NCBI GenBank assembly: GCA_002452635.1
Contig: DKEU01000143.1
Location: forward strand, 1 to 13,901
Length of the DNA stretch: 13,901 bases
From: Desulfovibrionaceae bacterium UBA6814
Lineage (GTDB): Bacteria > Desulfobacterota > Desulfovibrionia > Desulfovibrionales > Desulfovibrionaceae
Direction: 5' to 3'
Position numbers and translations under genes: made by a program. Position 1 is the first letter of the stretch. Each line of letters begins with the position of its first letter. Shown piece by piece: positions 6,768 to 13,191 of this stretch. A model generated the notes under the pieces. The model worked only from the letters and a program-made list of their open reading frames with translations, was not told the origin of the DNA and searched no databases.

Positions 6768-7067
6768 TCATTCCAGTCCGCACGCCGCGGCGCAATAGCC
6801 CCTGGCCGCGGATTCGTCCAGGCCCCGGCCGGCCGCGGCCTGGATGCAGGCCGGGCAGGCCCCCAGGGGGTGGGCTGCCGGGCGATTCTCCGCAGCCATG
6901 CGCCAGTGCGCGGCGAACACCGCCTCGGCCCGGGCCTGGTCCACATGGCGCAGGGCCGCCCGGTGGCTGCGCACCTGCTCCCAGGGCAGGGCCAGGCCCA
7001 CCCCGGCCAGCATCCCCAGGCCGAACACCATCGCCATTGTCGCCACCATCGCCATGCGCCTCGCCAT
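6768..7067 (-). CDS. Small Cys-rich single-span membrane protein of unknown function
   Basis: A 99-residue protein that I do not recognise. The ATG at 7067 is preferred since GGGAGG lies five bases before it; an alternative ATG at 7109 adds 14 residues and has a weaker GGGGG site. Residues about 5-29 form one hydrophobic helix preceded by arginines, so the rest is probably periplasmic and anchored. The C-terminal third has C71-x2-C74 and C92-x3-C96 plus H54 and H66, which could bind a metal or form disulphides. It heads the azlC-azlD operon, 14 bp before azlC, suggesting an accessory part for export or a redox/metal sensor. GC-rich third positions and a good ribosome site favour a real gene. 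Confidence 0.6.
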   Translation of the reverse strand: MARRMAMVATMAMVFGLGMLAGVGLALPWEQVRSHRAALRHVDQARAEAVFAAHWRMAAENRPAAHPLGACPACIQAAAGRGLDESAARGYCAAACGLE

Positions 7068-7147
7068 GGCCGCCTCCCGCGTCTGCCCGGCCCCCGGCCG
7101 GGTCGCCATGCCAGTTCCCCCAGACTCGGGTTGCACCAGACCAGAAA

Positions 7148-7197
7148 ATCTGTCATGCGTACAGATACAGTTTGCATAAAAATGGACCAGTACAGAT
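7148..7197. promoter_or_regulatory. Candidate operator between the azl operon and the MocR-type gene
   Basis: An inverted repeat ATCTGT (7148-7153), 7-bp spacer, ACAGAT (7161-7166) is followed by a third half-site ACAGAT (7192-7197). The longer word GTACAGAT occurs at 7159-7166 and at 7190-7197, 31 bp apart, or three helical turns. The last site covers the ATG of the regulator gene at 7196. MocR-type regulators often bind repeated half-sites in the region shared with the divergent gene they control, so this fits both autoregulation and control of azlCD. No clear -35/-10 pair was found here, and no Shine-Dalgarno precedes the ATG. Confidence 0.5.
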
Positions 7198-8647
7198 GAG
7201 CCAGGCACTTCTCCTGTCCGACCCCGAGTCCCTGCGGTTCCACGCGGCCGAGCAGCACATCCTGGGCCGGCTGGCCTCGGGCGAGTTCCCGCCCGGGGCG
7301 CGGCTGCCCTCCCTGCGCGCGGTGAGCCGCACCCTGGCCGTGTCCATCGCCACCGCCACCCGGGCCTACCTGGAGCTGGAGCGCAAGGGCCTCATCGAGG
7401 CCCGGCCGCGCTCGGGCTACTTCGTGCGCCGGGCCGTGGGGGCCCTGCCCGAGCCGCGCCTGGCGCCCGCCCGGCCCGCGCCGCCCATCGCGGTGAACCG
7501 CTCGGGCCTCATCGCCGCGGCCCTGTCCGCCCTGGGCGACGCGTCCCTGCTGCCCCTGGGCGTGGTCTGCCCCTCGCCCGAGGTGCTGCCCGGGCCGCAA
7601 CTGGCCCGGATCATGGCCGGGGTGCTGCGGGGCGGGGCCGGGATGGACCTGAACTACACCCCCATCGCCGGGCTCATGGACCTGCGCCGCCAGGTGGCCT
7701 TCAGCCGCCAGGCCCTGGGCGAGGCCGCGGCCCCGGAGGACGTGCTGGTCACCAGCGGGGCCATGGAGGCCCTGTACATCGCCCTGCGGGTGCTCACCCG
7801 GCCCGGCGACTCGGTGGCCATCCCCACGCCCACCTACTACTGCTTTTTGCAGCTCCTGGAGACCATGGGGGTGCGGGCCGTGGAGGTGCGCTCCCACCCG
7901 GGCCGCGGGGTGGACCCGGGCGAGCTGGCCGGCGTGCTGGACCGGCACGAAGTGGCGGCCTGCGTGCTGTGCCCCAACTTCAACAACCCGGACGGCAGCC
8001 TCATGCCCGAGGAGGCCAAGGCCGAGGTGGTGCGGCTGTTGGCCGAGCGCCGCATCCCCCTGGTGGAGGACGACGTGTACGGCGACCTGCCCTTCGGCCC
8101 GGGCCGGCCCGGCACCTGCAAGCAGCACGACCGGGAGGGCCTGGTGCTGTCCTGCTCCTCCTTTTCCAAGACCCTGGCCCCGGGCTGGCGGGTGGGCTGG
8201 ATCCTGCCCGGCCGGTTCATGGCCGAGGCCCTGCGGGTGAAGAGCTCCACCAACGTGAGCACCGCCGCGCCGGTGCAGATGGCCCTGGCCGAGTACCTGG
8301 CCGGCGGCCGGTTCGAGCGGCACCTGAAGACCCTGCGCCAGGTGAACCAGCGCAGCGTGGCGAGCCTTCGCCACTGCCTGTCCGCGGAGTTCCCGCCCGG
8401 CACCCGGGCCAGCGACCCGCAGGGCGGCAGCCACCTCTGGGTGGAGCTGCCCCCGGGCGGCGACGGGGTGGACCTCTTCCTCAAGGCCCGCGCGGCGGGC
8501 ATCGGCATCGTGCCCGGCAACGTTTTCAGCACCCGCGACGAGTTCCGCAACTTCATCCGCCTGTCCAGCGGCGGCCTGTGGAACGAGAAGCTGCGCGAGG
8601 GCGTGCGGGAGCTGGGGAGGCTTGCCGCCGCGGCCGCTCTCGGGTAG
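7196..8647 (+). CDS. MocR-type regulator: GntR winged helix fused to PLP aminotransferase domain
   Basis: A 483-residue regulator. The GntR winged helix covers about 15-80 (LPSLRAVSRTLAVSIATATRAY, then GYFVRR). After a Pro/Ala-rich linker (about 82-100), a fold-type I aminotransferase-like domain runs to the end. PLP-site residues are visible: N264 (NFNNPDGS), D293 and Y295 (EDDVYGDL), and the Schiff-base lysine K325 (SSFSKTLAPGWRVGW). Family members sense PLP or an amino-acid derivative. The ATG at 7196 begins just before the winged helix; no Shine-Dalgarno is seen, so the message may be leaderless. It is divergent from the azl operon, which suggests that it controls amino acid export, and it is followed 9 bp later by the exonuclease gene. 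Confidence 0.9.
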   Translation: MSQALLLSDPESLRFHAAEQHILGRLASGEFPPGARLPSLRAVSRTLAVSIATATRAYLELERKGLIEARPRSGYFVRRAVGALPEPRLAPARPAPPIAVNRSGLIAAALSALGDASLLPLGVVCPSPEVLPGPQLARIMAGVLRGGAGMDLNYTPIAGLMDLRRQVAFSRQALGEAAAPEDVLVTSGAMEALYIALRVLTRPGDSVAIPTPTYYCFLQLLETMGVRAVEVRSHPGRGVDPGELAGVLDRHEVAACVLCPNFNNPDGSLMPEEAKAEVVRLLAERRIPLVEDDVYGDLPFGPGRPGTCKQHDREGLVLSCSSFSKTLAPGWRVGWILPGRFMAEALRVKSSTNVSTAAPVQMALAEYLAGGRFERHLKTLRQVNQRSVASLRHCLSAEFPPGTRASDPQGGSHLWVELPPGGDGVDLFLKARAAGIGIVPGNVFSTRDEFRNFIRLSSGGLWNEKLREGVRELGRLAAAAALG

Positions 8648-8656
8648 GCAGCCCCC

Positions 8657-9490
8657 ATGCTGGAACACACCTTCTGCCATCTGCCGGGCATCGGCGCGTG
8701 TTCGGAAAAGAAGCTCTGGAAGGCCGGGGTGCGCACCTGGGAGGACGCGAGGTCCCGCATGGCCGGGGTGCTCTCCCCGGGCCGGGCCAACCTGGCCGCG
8801 CCGCTCCTGGCCGAATCCCGGGCCGCCCTGGCCGAGGGCGACGCCCGCTGGTTCCAGGACCGCCTGCCCAGCGACGAGGCCTGGCGCGTCTACCCGGATT
8901 TCTGCGGCCGGGCCGCGTTCCTGGACATCGAGACCACGGGCCTGAACCACGGGGACTGCATCACCACCGCCAGCATCTGGGACGGCGAGCGCCTGCACAC
9001 CTACGTGCGCGGCCGGAACCTGGACCGGCTGGCCGAGGACCTCATGGGCTACGGCCTCCTGGTGTCCTACAACGGCCGCACCTTCGACGTGCCCTTCATC
9101 GAGGCCGAGTTCGACGTGCGCTTCCCCCAGGCCCACCTGGACCTGCGCTACCCCCTCAAGGCCGTGGGCCTCACCGGCGGGCTCAAGCGCATCGAGCACG
9201 CCCTGGGCATCGGCCGCGGCGACGTGACCGGCATGGACGGGTATTTCGCAGTGCTCTTGTGGCGGGAGTACGAGGACTCGGGCGACCCCCGGGTGCTGGA
9301 GACCCTGCTCGCCTACAACGCGGCCGACGCGGCCAACCTGGAGCGCCTGGCCGTGCACGCGGTCAACGCCCTCCTGGCCAAGACTCCCTTTGCCGCCGCC
9401 CGCACCCTCCCGGTCCCCCGCACCCCGGACCTGGGCCTCGCCGCCCACCAGTCCGCGGTGGAGCGGGTGCGCCGGCGCTTCGGCATCTAG
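8657..9490 (+). CDS. YprB-like RNase H-fold (DEDD) 3'-5' exonuclease domain protein
   Basis: A 277-residue soluble protein with a ribonuclease H-like exonuclease domain. Residues 8-30 (LPGIGACSEKKLWKAGVRTWED) look like a helix-hairpin-helix DNA-binding motif. The exonuclease domain covers about 85-245. Acidic residues of a DEDD site are D90 and E92 (FLDIETTGL), D144 (SYNGRTFDVPFIE) and D224 (YNAADAANL); D162 in HLDLR is also typical of the YprB-type group. It probably trims or surveys nucleic acids, but no substrate can be named. The ATG at 8657 lies 9 bp after the MocR-type stop, so the two genes are likely cotranscribed. It converges on hepT with a 6-bp gap and no visible terminator. Confidence 0.85.
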   Translation: MLEHTFCHLPGIGACSEKKLWKAGVRTWEDARSRMAGVLSPGRANLAAPLLAESRAALAEGDARWFQDRLPSDEAWRVYPDFCGRAAFLDIETTGLNHGDCITTASIWDGERLHTYVRGRNLDRLAEDLMGYGLLVSYNGRTFDVPFIEAEFDVRFPQAHLDLRYPLKAVGLTGGLKRIEHALGIGRGDVTGMDGYFAVLLWREYEDSGDPRVLETLLAYNAADAANLERLAVHAVNALLAKTPFAAARTLPVPRTPDLGLAAHQSAVERVRRRFGI

Positions 9491-9496
9491 CCGCAG

Positions 9497-9847
9497 TTAC
9501 AGATCGGCTTCCAGACGGAGCAGGGCGGCTTCCAGGGCGGGCAGTCCGGTGGTCACGTCCTCCCAGACCTGCTCGGGAAGCACGTCCGCATAGGCGTGGG
9601 CAATGAGGTTGCGCAGGCCGATGAGCCTGCGCCAGCCGGCCTCCGGGTAGCGTTCCTCCAGGTCGGGGATGCGCTGGCGCAGCTTGGCTGCGCTCTCGGA
9701 CAGGGCCACGATGCGCATGCACACCGCGTCCTGGGTTTTCACGTCCGCGAGGAAGCCGGCCAGGTCCAGGCCCTTGGTGTAGGCGCGGATGGCTGCGATG
9801 TCCTCGCGCAGCCGGGCCAGGAGAAGTTCGTCACGCCCCGCGGGCAT
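9497..9847 (-). CDS. hepT: HepT-like HEPN toxin (DUF86)
   Basis: A 116-residue helical HEPN protein, the RNase toxin of the HepT/MntA toxin-antitoxin family. The catalytic Rx4HxY motif is intact: R79, H84 and Y86 in RNLIAHAY. In the studied Shewanella system the partner MntA silences the toxin by attaching AMP to the tyrosine of this motif. The start at 9847 overlaps the end of mntA by 17 bp, so the two are cotranscribed with the antitoxin first. The length is normal and nothing suggests decay. It ends 6 bp from the convergent exonuclease gene. Confidence 0.9.
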   Translation of the reverse strand: MPAGRDELLLARLREDIAAIRAYTKGLDLAGFLADVKTQDAVCMRIVALSESAAKLRQRIPDLEERYPEAGWRRLIGLRNLIAHAYADVLPEQVWEDVTTGLPALEAALLRLEADL

Positions 9848-10151
9848 AGATGAGCTTCCGGTCGGGCTGGATGTGGCGGGCGAGGATGGCGTGGGAGGGC
9901 TTGCGGGGGTGGTCCACGATCTCGGCGGCCAGCAGGCTGGCCTGGCGGCCGGTGCTCCGGCGGATGTCCTCGGCCAGGCCGGCCAGGTCCAGAAGCCCGG
10001 TGTGCGGCGCGCTGGTAACCACCAGGTCCACGTCGCTGTCCGGCCCCTCTTCGCCCCGGGCCACGGATCCGAACACCTCGGCCCGCAGCACGAAGGGGTG
10101 CCGGGCCAACACCCGGCGGATGCTCTCTATGAGGACGCCGCCTGTATTCAT
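9831..10151 (-). CDS. mntA: MntA-like nucleotidyltransferase antitoxin
   Basis: A 106-residue minimal nucleotidyltransferase. The signature is complete: GSVARG (28-33) followed by S39-D40-V-D42 (SDVDLVV), the two aspartates binding metal. In the family it transfers AMP to the HepT tyrosine and so neutralises the toxin. The ATG at 10151 has no Shine-Dalgarno; a promoter with its -10 six bases upstream of the ATG predicts a leaderless message. Its 3' end overlaps hepT by 17 bp. The pair has its own promoter and sits between convergent and co-directional housekeeping genes, as is usual for a mobile toxin-antitoxin cassette. Confidence 0.9.
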   Translation of the reverse strand: MNTGGVLIESIRRVLARHPFVLRAEVFGSVARGEEGPDSDVDLVVTSAPHTGLLDLAGLAEDIRRSTGRQASLLAAEIVDHPRKPSHAILARHIQPDRKLIYARGA

Positions 10152-10187
10152 GACGTGAATCTAGCCCGATTGTCCCGGCCAAGGCAA
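10146..10187 (-). promoter_or_regulatory. Candidate mntA-hepT promoter and overlapping operator, leaderless start
   Basis: On the minus strand TTGCCT (10182-10187) and TAGATT (10158-10163) are 18 bp apart. Six bases after the -10 comes the A of the mntA ATG, so transcription would begin at or next to the start codon. An inverted repeat with 5-bp arms, ATTCA (10146-10150) and TGAAT (10156-10160), overlaps the -10 and the start codon and could be an autoregulatory operator. The arms are short, so the operator is less certain than the promoter. Confidence 0.4.
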
Positions 10188-10194
10188 GGCCGGG
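10174..10194. terminator. GC hairpin after the EamA-type gene
   Basis: A perfect 7-bp stem, CCCGGCC (10174-10180) with GGCCGGG (10188-10194), closes a 7-nt loop and begins one base past the stop of the transporter gene at 10196. No T-run follows on the minus strand, so it may slow or partly end transcription, or protect the 3' end. Its loop holds part of the proposed mntA -35 element. Confidence 0.4.
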
Positions 10195-10195
10195 C

Positions 10196-11068
10196 CTACG
10201 CTCCCCACAGCACGATCACCGCCACCCCGGCGGCCATGAGGCAGGCCCCGGCCAGGCGGGCGGGGATGTCCGTCTCCTGGAAGGCCGCCCGGCCCAGGAG
10301 CACGCCGAACAGCCCGTCCACCCGCTTCACCGCCAGCATGTAGGCGGCCTGGGTGAGCACGATGGCGTAGGCCCCGGCCGCCAGGTGGCCGGCGTGGATG
10401 AGGCCGGGCAGCACGCCCCGGCGCGGGTGCGCCAGGATGTTGCCCAGCCGCACCCGGCCCATCGCCGTGAGGGCCAGGATGAAGAACGCCACGTAGGTGG
10501 GCTCGAACCAGGCGATGTAGCCCAGGGGCGTGGCCAGCAGGGTGGCGTGCTTGGCGATGACCGCCACCACCGCGTAGAGCACGGCCACCACCAGGATGCG
10601 CCGCGGCCCGGGCTCCCGGAACGCCGCCAGGAGCGGCCCCAGCCAGCCGTGCGTGGCCCGGCGGCGCAGGTTCACCACATAGGACCCCGCGGCCAGGAGC
10701 AGCACCCCGGCCGCGCCCGCCGGGCTGGGCGCCTCGCCCAGGGCCAGCCGGCCGGTGAGCATGGTCATCACCGGCACCAGGCTCAGGTAGGGCAGGGTGA
10801 GGGACAGGGGCGAGAGCCGGATGGCCTGGCAGTAGAGGATGTAGTTGGCCAGGGAGATGGGCAGGAGCATGGCCATGTCCAGCCAGAACGCGGGCGGGGG
10901 CAGGGGCGGCCGCGCGATGGCCAGCACCAGCAGGCACAGGGGCAGGCCGAAGATGAGGGGGGTGAGCCCCATCTCCTCCGGGGTGAGCTCCCCGGGCAGC
11001 TTCTTCATGGCCGCGGCCTCGCCCGCGGAGCCCAGGGCCGCGGCCAGGGACAGGATGAGCCACTGCAT
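10196..11068 (-). CDS. EamA/DMT-superfamily membrane transporter
   Basis: A 290-residue integral membrane protein with about ten hydrophobic segments in two halves of five, the layout of drug/metabolite transporters of the EamA type. The halves meet around residue 140-155 at a basic linker (NLRRRATHGWLGPLL). Glu in the first half (TGRLALGEAPS, about 110) and the matching stretch at the end (GRAAFQETDIPARLAGACLMAAGVAV) correspond to the family's typical position near the last helix pair. The substrate cannot be told; members carry amino acids, nucleosides or other metabolites. The ATG at 11068 has only a weak ribosome site and lies 21 bp after the stop of the upstream hydrolase gene, so both are probably read from one promoter. 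Confidence 0.85.
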   Translation of the reverse strand: MQWLILSLAAALGSAGEAAAMKKLPGELTPEEMGLTPLIFGLPLCLLVLAIARPPLPPPAFWLDMAMLLPISLANYILYCQAIRLSPLSLTLPYLSLVPVMTMLTGRLALGEAPSPAGAAGVLLLAAGSYVVNLRRRATHGWLGPLLAAFREPGPRRILVVAVLYAVVAVIAKHATLLATPLGYIAWFEPTYVAFFILALTAMGRVRLGNILAHPRRGVLPGLIHAGHLAAGAYAIVLTQAAYMLAVKRVDGLFGVLLGRAAFQETDIPARLAGACLMAAGVAVIVLWGA

Positions 11069-11089
11069 GCCGGGAGGCTCGCTTGGGGA

Positions 11090-12082
11090 CTAGTCCCGGC
11101 CGGGGGACAACACCTTGCTCGTCCCGCGGAAGGAGTAGGAGGCCAGCCGGCCCTGGGGATCGAGCTGCGCCCACAGGGTGAAGGGCGTGGCGTACCCCGG
11201 GAAGAGCCGCTGCCCCACCGGCGAGGTGGCCACGAAGCGCAGGTCCAGGAAGGTCACCTCCCGGCCCGAGCTGCCCGCGATGTCCTGCATCACCGGGTAG
11301 AGCGCGAACCAGTCCCAGGTGCGGAAGATGGAGGCCTCCCTGCCCAGCCGGGCGAGCAGGGCCCCGTCCGCCTTGGGGTAGGCGCGCAGCGGGAGGGGGC
11401 CGTCGGGCAGCAGGGCGGGCACGCTGGCCACGGCCAGGGTGTCGCCCTGGTCCACCACCGCCTTCCACCAGAAGGGGGTCAGCATGTCCGGGATGAGCTG
11501 CACCGATTGAAAGGCCGCGCCCGAATCCGCCAGGCGGTGCTCCACCTCGGCCTGCACCGCGCTGCGCACCCCCAGGTTGGCCAGGGGGTAGGCCAGGCAC
11601 AGGGCCAGGCCCAGCACGGCCAGGGCGCGGCGCTGCGCCTTCCAGAAGAGGGACATGGCCAGGAGCGTCAGGAGCGGCAGGGTGAAGAAGGGGTCCACGA
11701 TGAACAGGGCGGGCAGGAACAGCCGGGCGTCGGAGAACGGCCACAGCACCTGGGTGCCGTAGGTGGTGCACAGGTCCAGGAACACGTGCAGGAGCGTGAG
11801 CGCGTAGCCCCAGAGGAAGAGCTTCTTGACGCCGAGGTTGCGGGCCAGGGGGGTGAAGGCCAGGGCCAGGCCCAGGGCCAGGACCGCCGCGCCGGACAGG
11901 GAGTGGGTGAAGGCCCGGTGGTCGCGCAGGTACTCCTCGGGCCCCAGGCCCACGAAGTTGTCGACGTCCGGCAGCCAGGCCCCCAGCATGCCGAAGAGCG
12001 CGGCCCGGCGCGCGGTGGGGAAGCGGTCCGCCAGCAGGCGGCCGGCCAGCAGGCCGGAGGCGACGTGGGTAACCGGGTCCAT
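11090..12082 (-). CDS. YdjM-like inner-membrane metal-dependent hydrolase
   Basis: A 330-residue protein of the YdjM/DUF457 family. The putative metal ligands are visible: H6 (MDPVTH), D39 and D41 (WLPDVDNF), H55 and H60 (DHRAFTHS), and H99 with D103 (HVFLDL), followed by TYGTQVLWPFS. Several membrane helices lie in the first 185 residues. The remaining 145 form a non-membrane domain, probably outside the cytoplasm, which makes it longer than the short family members. The ATG at 12082 is preceded at seven bases by AAGGAG. The reaction is unknown. E. coli YdjM is LexA-controlled, but no LexA-type box was seen here. It heads a two-gene operon with the EamA-type transporter. Confidence 0.87.
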   Translation of the reverse strand: MDPVTHVASGLLAGRLLADRFPTARRAALFGMLGAWLPDVDNFVGLGPEEYLRDHRAFTHSLSGAAVLALGLALAFTPLARNLGVKKLFLWGYALTLLHVFLDLCTTYGTQVLWPFSDARLFLPALFIVDPFFTLPLLTLLAMSLFWKAQRRALAVLGLALCLAYPLANLGVRSAVQAEVEHRLADSGAAFQSVQLIPDMLTPFWWKAVVDQGDTLAVASVPALLPDGPLPLRAYPKADGALLARLGREASIFRTWDWFALYPVMQDIAGSSGREVTFLDLRFVATSPVGQRLFPGYATPFTLWAQLDPQGRLASYSFRGTSKVLSPGRD

Positions 12083-12114
12083 GCGGGTGCTCCTTGTCCG
12101 TAACCAGCCGGAAT

Positions 12115-12143
12115 AGGATAACCATGCGGCGAACCGGAGGCAA
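12115..12143 (-). promoter_or_regulatory. Candidate sigma-70 promoter of the hydrolase-transporter operon
   Basis: On the minus strand TTGCCT (12138-12143) and TATCCT (12115-12120) are exactly 17 bp apart, each matching four of six consensus positions. Transcription would start near 12108, giving a leader of about 25 nt that contains the AAGGAG site of the ATG at 12082. Confidence 0.5.
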
Positions 12144-12154
12144 TGCGCGCCGGG

Positions 12155-12182
12155 TTGCAATCGTTGCCCACTTGCGTAGACT
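12155..12182 (+). promoter_or_regulatory. Candidate promoter of lemA
   Basis: TTGCAA (12155-12160) and TAGACT (12177-12182) are 16 bp apart. A start near 12190 would leave a leader of about 95 nt before the lemA ATG, containing a GCCGCGGT direct repeat and the GGCGCGCC palindrome. The elements match consensus only partly. Confidence 0.35.
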
Positions 12183-12284
12183 CGCCCGGGCGCAGGCTTT
12201 TGCCGCGGTATTGCCTTCGGCGCGCCGCGGTCTTAGTTGATGCTGCGCGGGAATGCCCCCGTGTTCGCCCCCAAGGAGGAGTCC

Positions 12285-12875
12285 ATGCGTTTTCGCCCGT
12301 ATATCGTGCTTCTGCCCCTTCTGGCCCTCATCCTGGCCCTGCCCGGCTGCGGGTACAACACCATGCAGCAGCAGGAGGAGGCGGTGTTCCGCGCCTACGC
12401 CGACCTGGAGGCCTCGCTGCAGCGCCGGATGGACCTGATCCCCAACCTGGTGGAGACGGTCAAGGCCTATGCCTCCCACGAGAAGGAGACCCTCACCGCG
12501 GTGGTGGAGGCCCGGGCCAAGGCCGGCCAGGTGAAGCTGGACCCGTCCAAGCTGGGCGACCCCCAGGCCCTGGCCTCGTTCCAGGCGGCCCAGGGCGAGC
12601 TGTCCTCGGCCCTGTCCCGGCTCATGGTGGTGGTGGAGCGCTACCCGGACCTCAAGGCCAACCAGAATTTCCTGGACCTGCAGCACCAGCTGGAGGGCAC
12701 CGAGAACCGCATCAACGTGGCGCGGCAGCGCTACAACCAGGCGGTGGAGACCTTCAACGCCTCCATCCGGGTCTTCCCCAACAGCCTGACCAACTCCGTA
12801 CTGCTGCACCTGGAGCGCAAGGAGTTCTTCAAGGCCGACGAGGCGGCCCACGCCGCGCCCAAGGTGAAGTTCTGA
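12285..12875 (+). CDS. lemA: LemA-family lipoprotein
   Basis: A 196-residue LemA protein. Residues 1-21 are a lipoprotein signal peptide ending in the lipobox ALPGC, so C22 would carry the lipid and the protein would sit on a membrane facing the periplasm. The family core is clear: Q-rich start, then LQRRMDLIPNLVETVKAY (about 45-62), KANQNFLDLQHQLEGTENRI (about 125-144) and ARQRYNQAVETFN (about 147-159), forming a long helical bundle. The ATG at 12285 is chosen for the strong AAGGAGG site five bases upstream and the signal peptide; an ATG at 12240 would bury the signal. The exact role of LemA is not known. It is usually encoded beside TPM-domain proteins, as here. Confidence 0.93.
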   Translation: MRFRPYIVLLPLLALILALPGCGYNTMQQQEEAVFRAYADLEASLQRRMDLIPNLVETVKAYASHEKETLTAVVEARAKAGQVKLDPSKLGDPQALASFQAAQGELSSALSRLMVVVERYPDLKANQNFLDLQHQLEGTENRINVARQRYNQAVETFNASIRVFPNSLTNSVLLHLERKEFFKADEAAHAAPKVKF

Positions 12876-12892
12876 TGCCGGTTCGGACGCCC

Positions 12893-12970
12893 GGCCGACG
12901 GGCTGTGCCATCCGCAGCAGGGACGCCGTGCCCCGGGCGGGGCTGTCCGGCGGCTGCGGGTTTTTGGGGA
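12893..12970 (+). repeat. Copy A of a duplicated structured segment
   Basis: This 78-bp stretch aligns without gaps to 13055-13132, with about 58 identical bases (near 74%). The best-kept parts are the outer arms CCGCAGC (12912-12918) and GCTGCGG (12953-12959) and the T-rich tail; the centre of the fold has diverged. It starts 17 bp after the lemA stop. Confidence 0.55.
12912..12965 (+). terminator. Probable intrinsic terminator of lemA
   Basis: CCGCAGC (12912-12918) pairs with GCTGCGG (12953-12959). Inside, GGAC (12921-12924) pairs with GTCC (12945-12948), and GCCCC (12930-12934) with GGGGC (12939-12943). A run of five T begins at 12961, one base after the stem. Position and T-run suit a terminator read in the lemA direction, possibly incomplete so that the TPM gene is also transcribed. 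Confidence 0.5.
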
Positions 12971-13043
12971 GTCGCCCCCGCGGGGGGCGGCGTGATGCAA
13001 CGCCGGATGATGGGCGCGATGCAGCCTGGTCTGATGATGATTG

Positions 13044-13080
13044 AAAAAAGCCGGGGCCGCCGGGTTGTGCCGGCCGCGGC
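13044..13080 (-). terminator. Minus-strand hairpin with T6, terminator-like
   Basis: On the minus strand, GCCGCGGCCGGC (13069-13080) pairs with GGCGGCCCCGGC (13050-13061) with two mismatches around a 7-nt loop, and six T follow directly (13044-13049). That is the form of an intrinsic terminator, yet no accepted minus-strand gene lies upstream of it in this window. It overlaps copy B of the duplicated segment. Confidence 0.45.
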
Positions 13081-13132
13081 AGGGAACTCCTGCCCCGGCC
13101 GTGCCGTCGTGGCGGCCGCGGGTTCTTTGGGA
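13055..13132 (+). repeat. Copy B of the duplicated structured segment
   Basis: This is the second copy, 162 bp after the first. The outer arms are CCGCGGC (13074-13080) and GCCGCGG (13115-13121), followed by the T-rich TTCTTT. Compared with copy A, one A-U pair of this stem is replaced by G-C (12916/12955 against 13078/13117), so pairing is kept although both bases changed. Confidence 0.5.
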
Positions 13133-13153
13133 CACGTGCCTGCGTCGAAGAAC

Positions 13154-13191
13154 GCGGCCCGGCCCCGCCTGAAGGCGGGGGAATGGGCCGC
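13154..13191 (+). promoter_or_regulatory. Hairpin covering the ribosome site of the TPM gene
   Basis: Two perfect 7-bp stems are stacked: GCGGCCC (13154-13160) with GGGCCGC (13185-13191), and CCCCGCC (13163-13169) with GGCGGGG (13174-13180), closed by a TGAA loop. The G-run that would serve as Shine-Dalgarno for the GTG at 13193 lies inside the stem, so folding could limit translation. No T-run follows. Confidence 0.5.

Noticed and set aside
6754..6795. Earlier azlC start at 6795
   Set aside because: It overlaps the small Cys-rich gene, while the ATG at 6753 has a well-placed GGAG.
7150..7164. LexA-type SOS box CTGT...ACAG upstream of the MocR-type gene
   Set aside because: The spacing is seven bases where the E. 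coli box has eight, and the neighbouring genes have no link to SOS. The site fits better as half-sites of the divergent regulator.
5705..9448. A 1247-codon minus-strand frame across azlD, the azlC region, the MocR-type gene and the exonuclease gene
   Set aside because: Only its last 108 codons (azlD) show a real protein family. The rest is a shadow of genes in other frames and strands.
10161..12911. A 916-codon minus-strand frame across the transporter, hydrolase and lemA genes
   Set aside because: It is out of frame with three clearly recognised genes and its sequence is of low complexity.
12994..13045. GATG-rich cluster as a short tandem repeat or CRISPR-like array
   Set aside because: Only GATGCA recurs at a fixed 24-bp distance, twice, and the intervals are otherwise irregular. 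There are no cas genes or true spacers.
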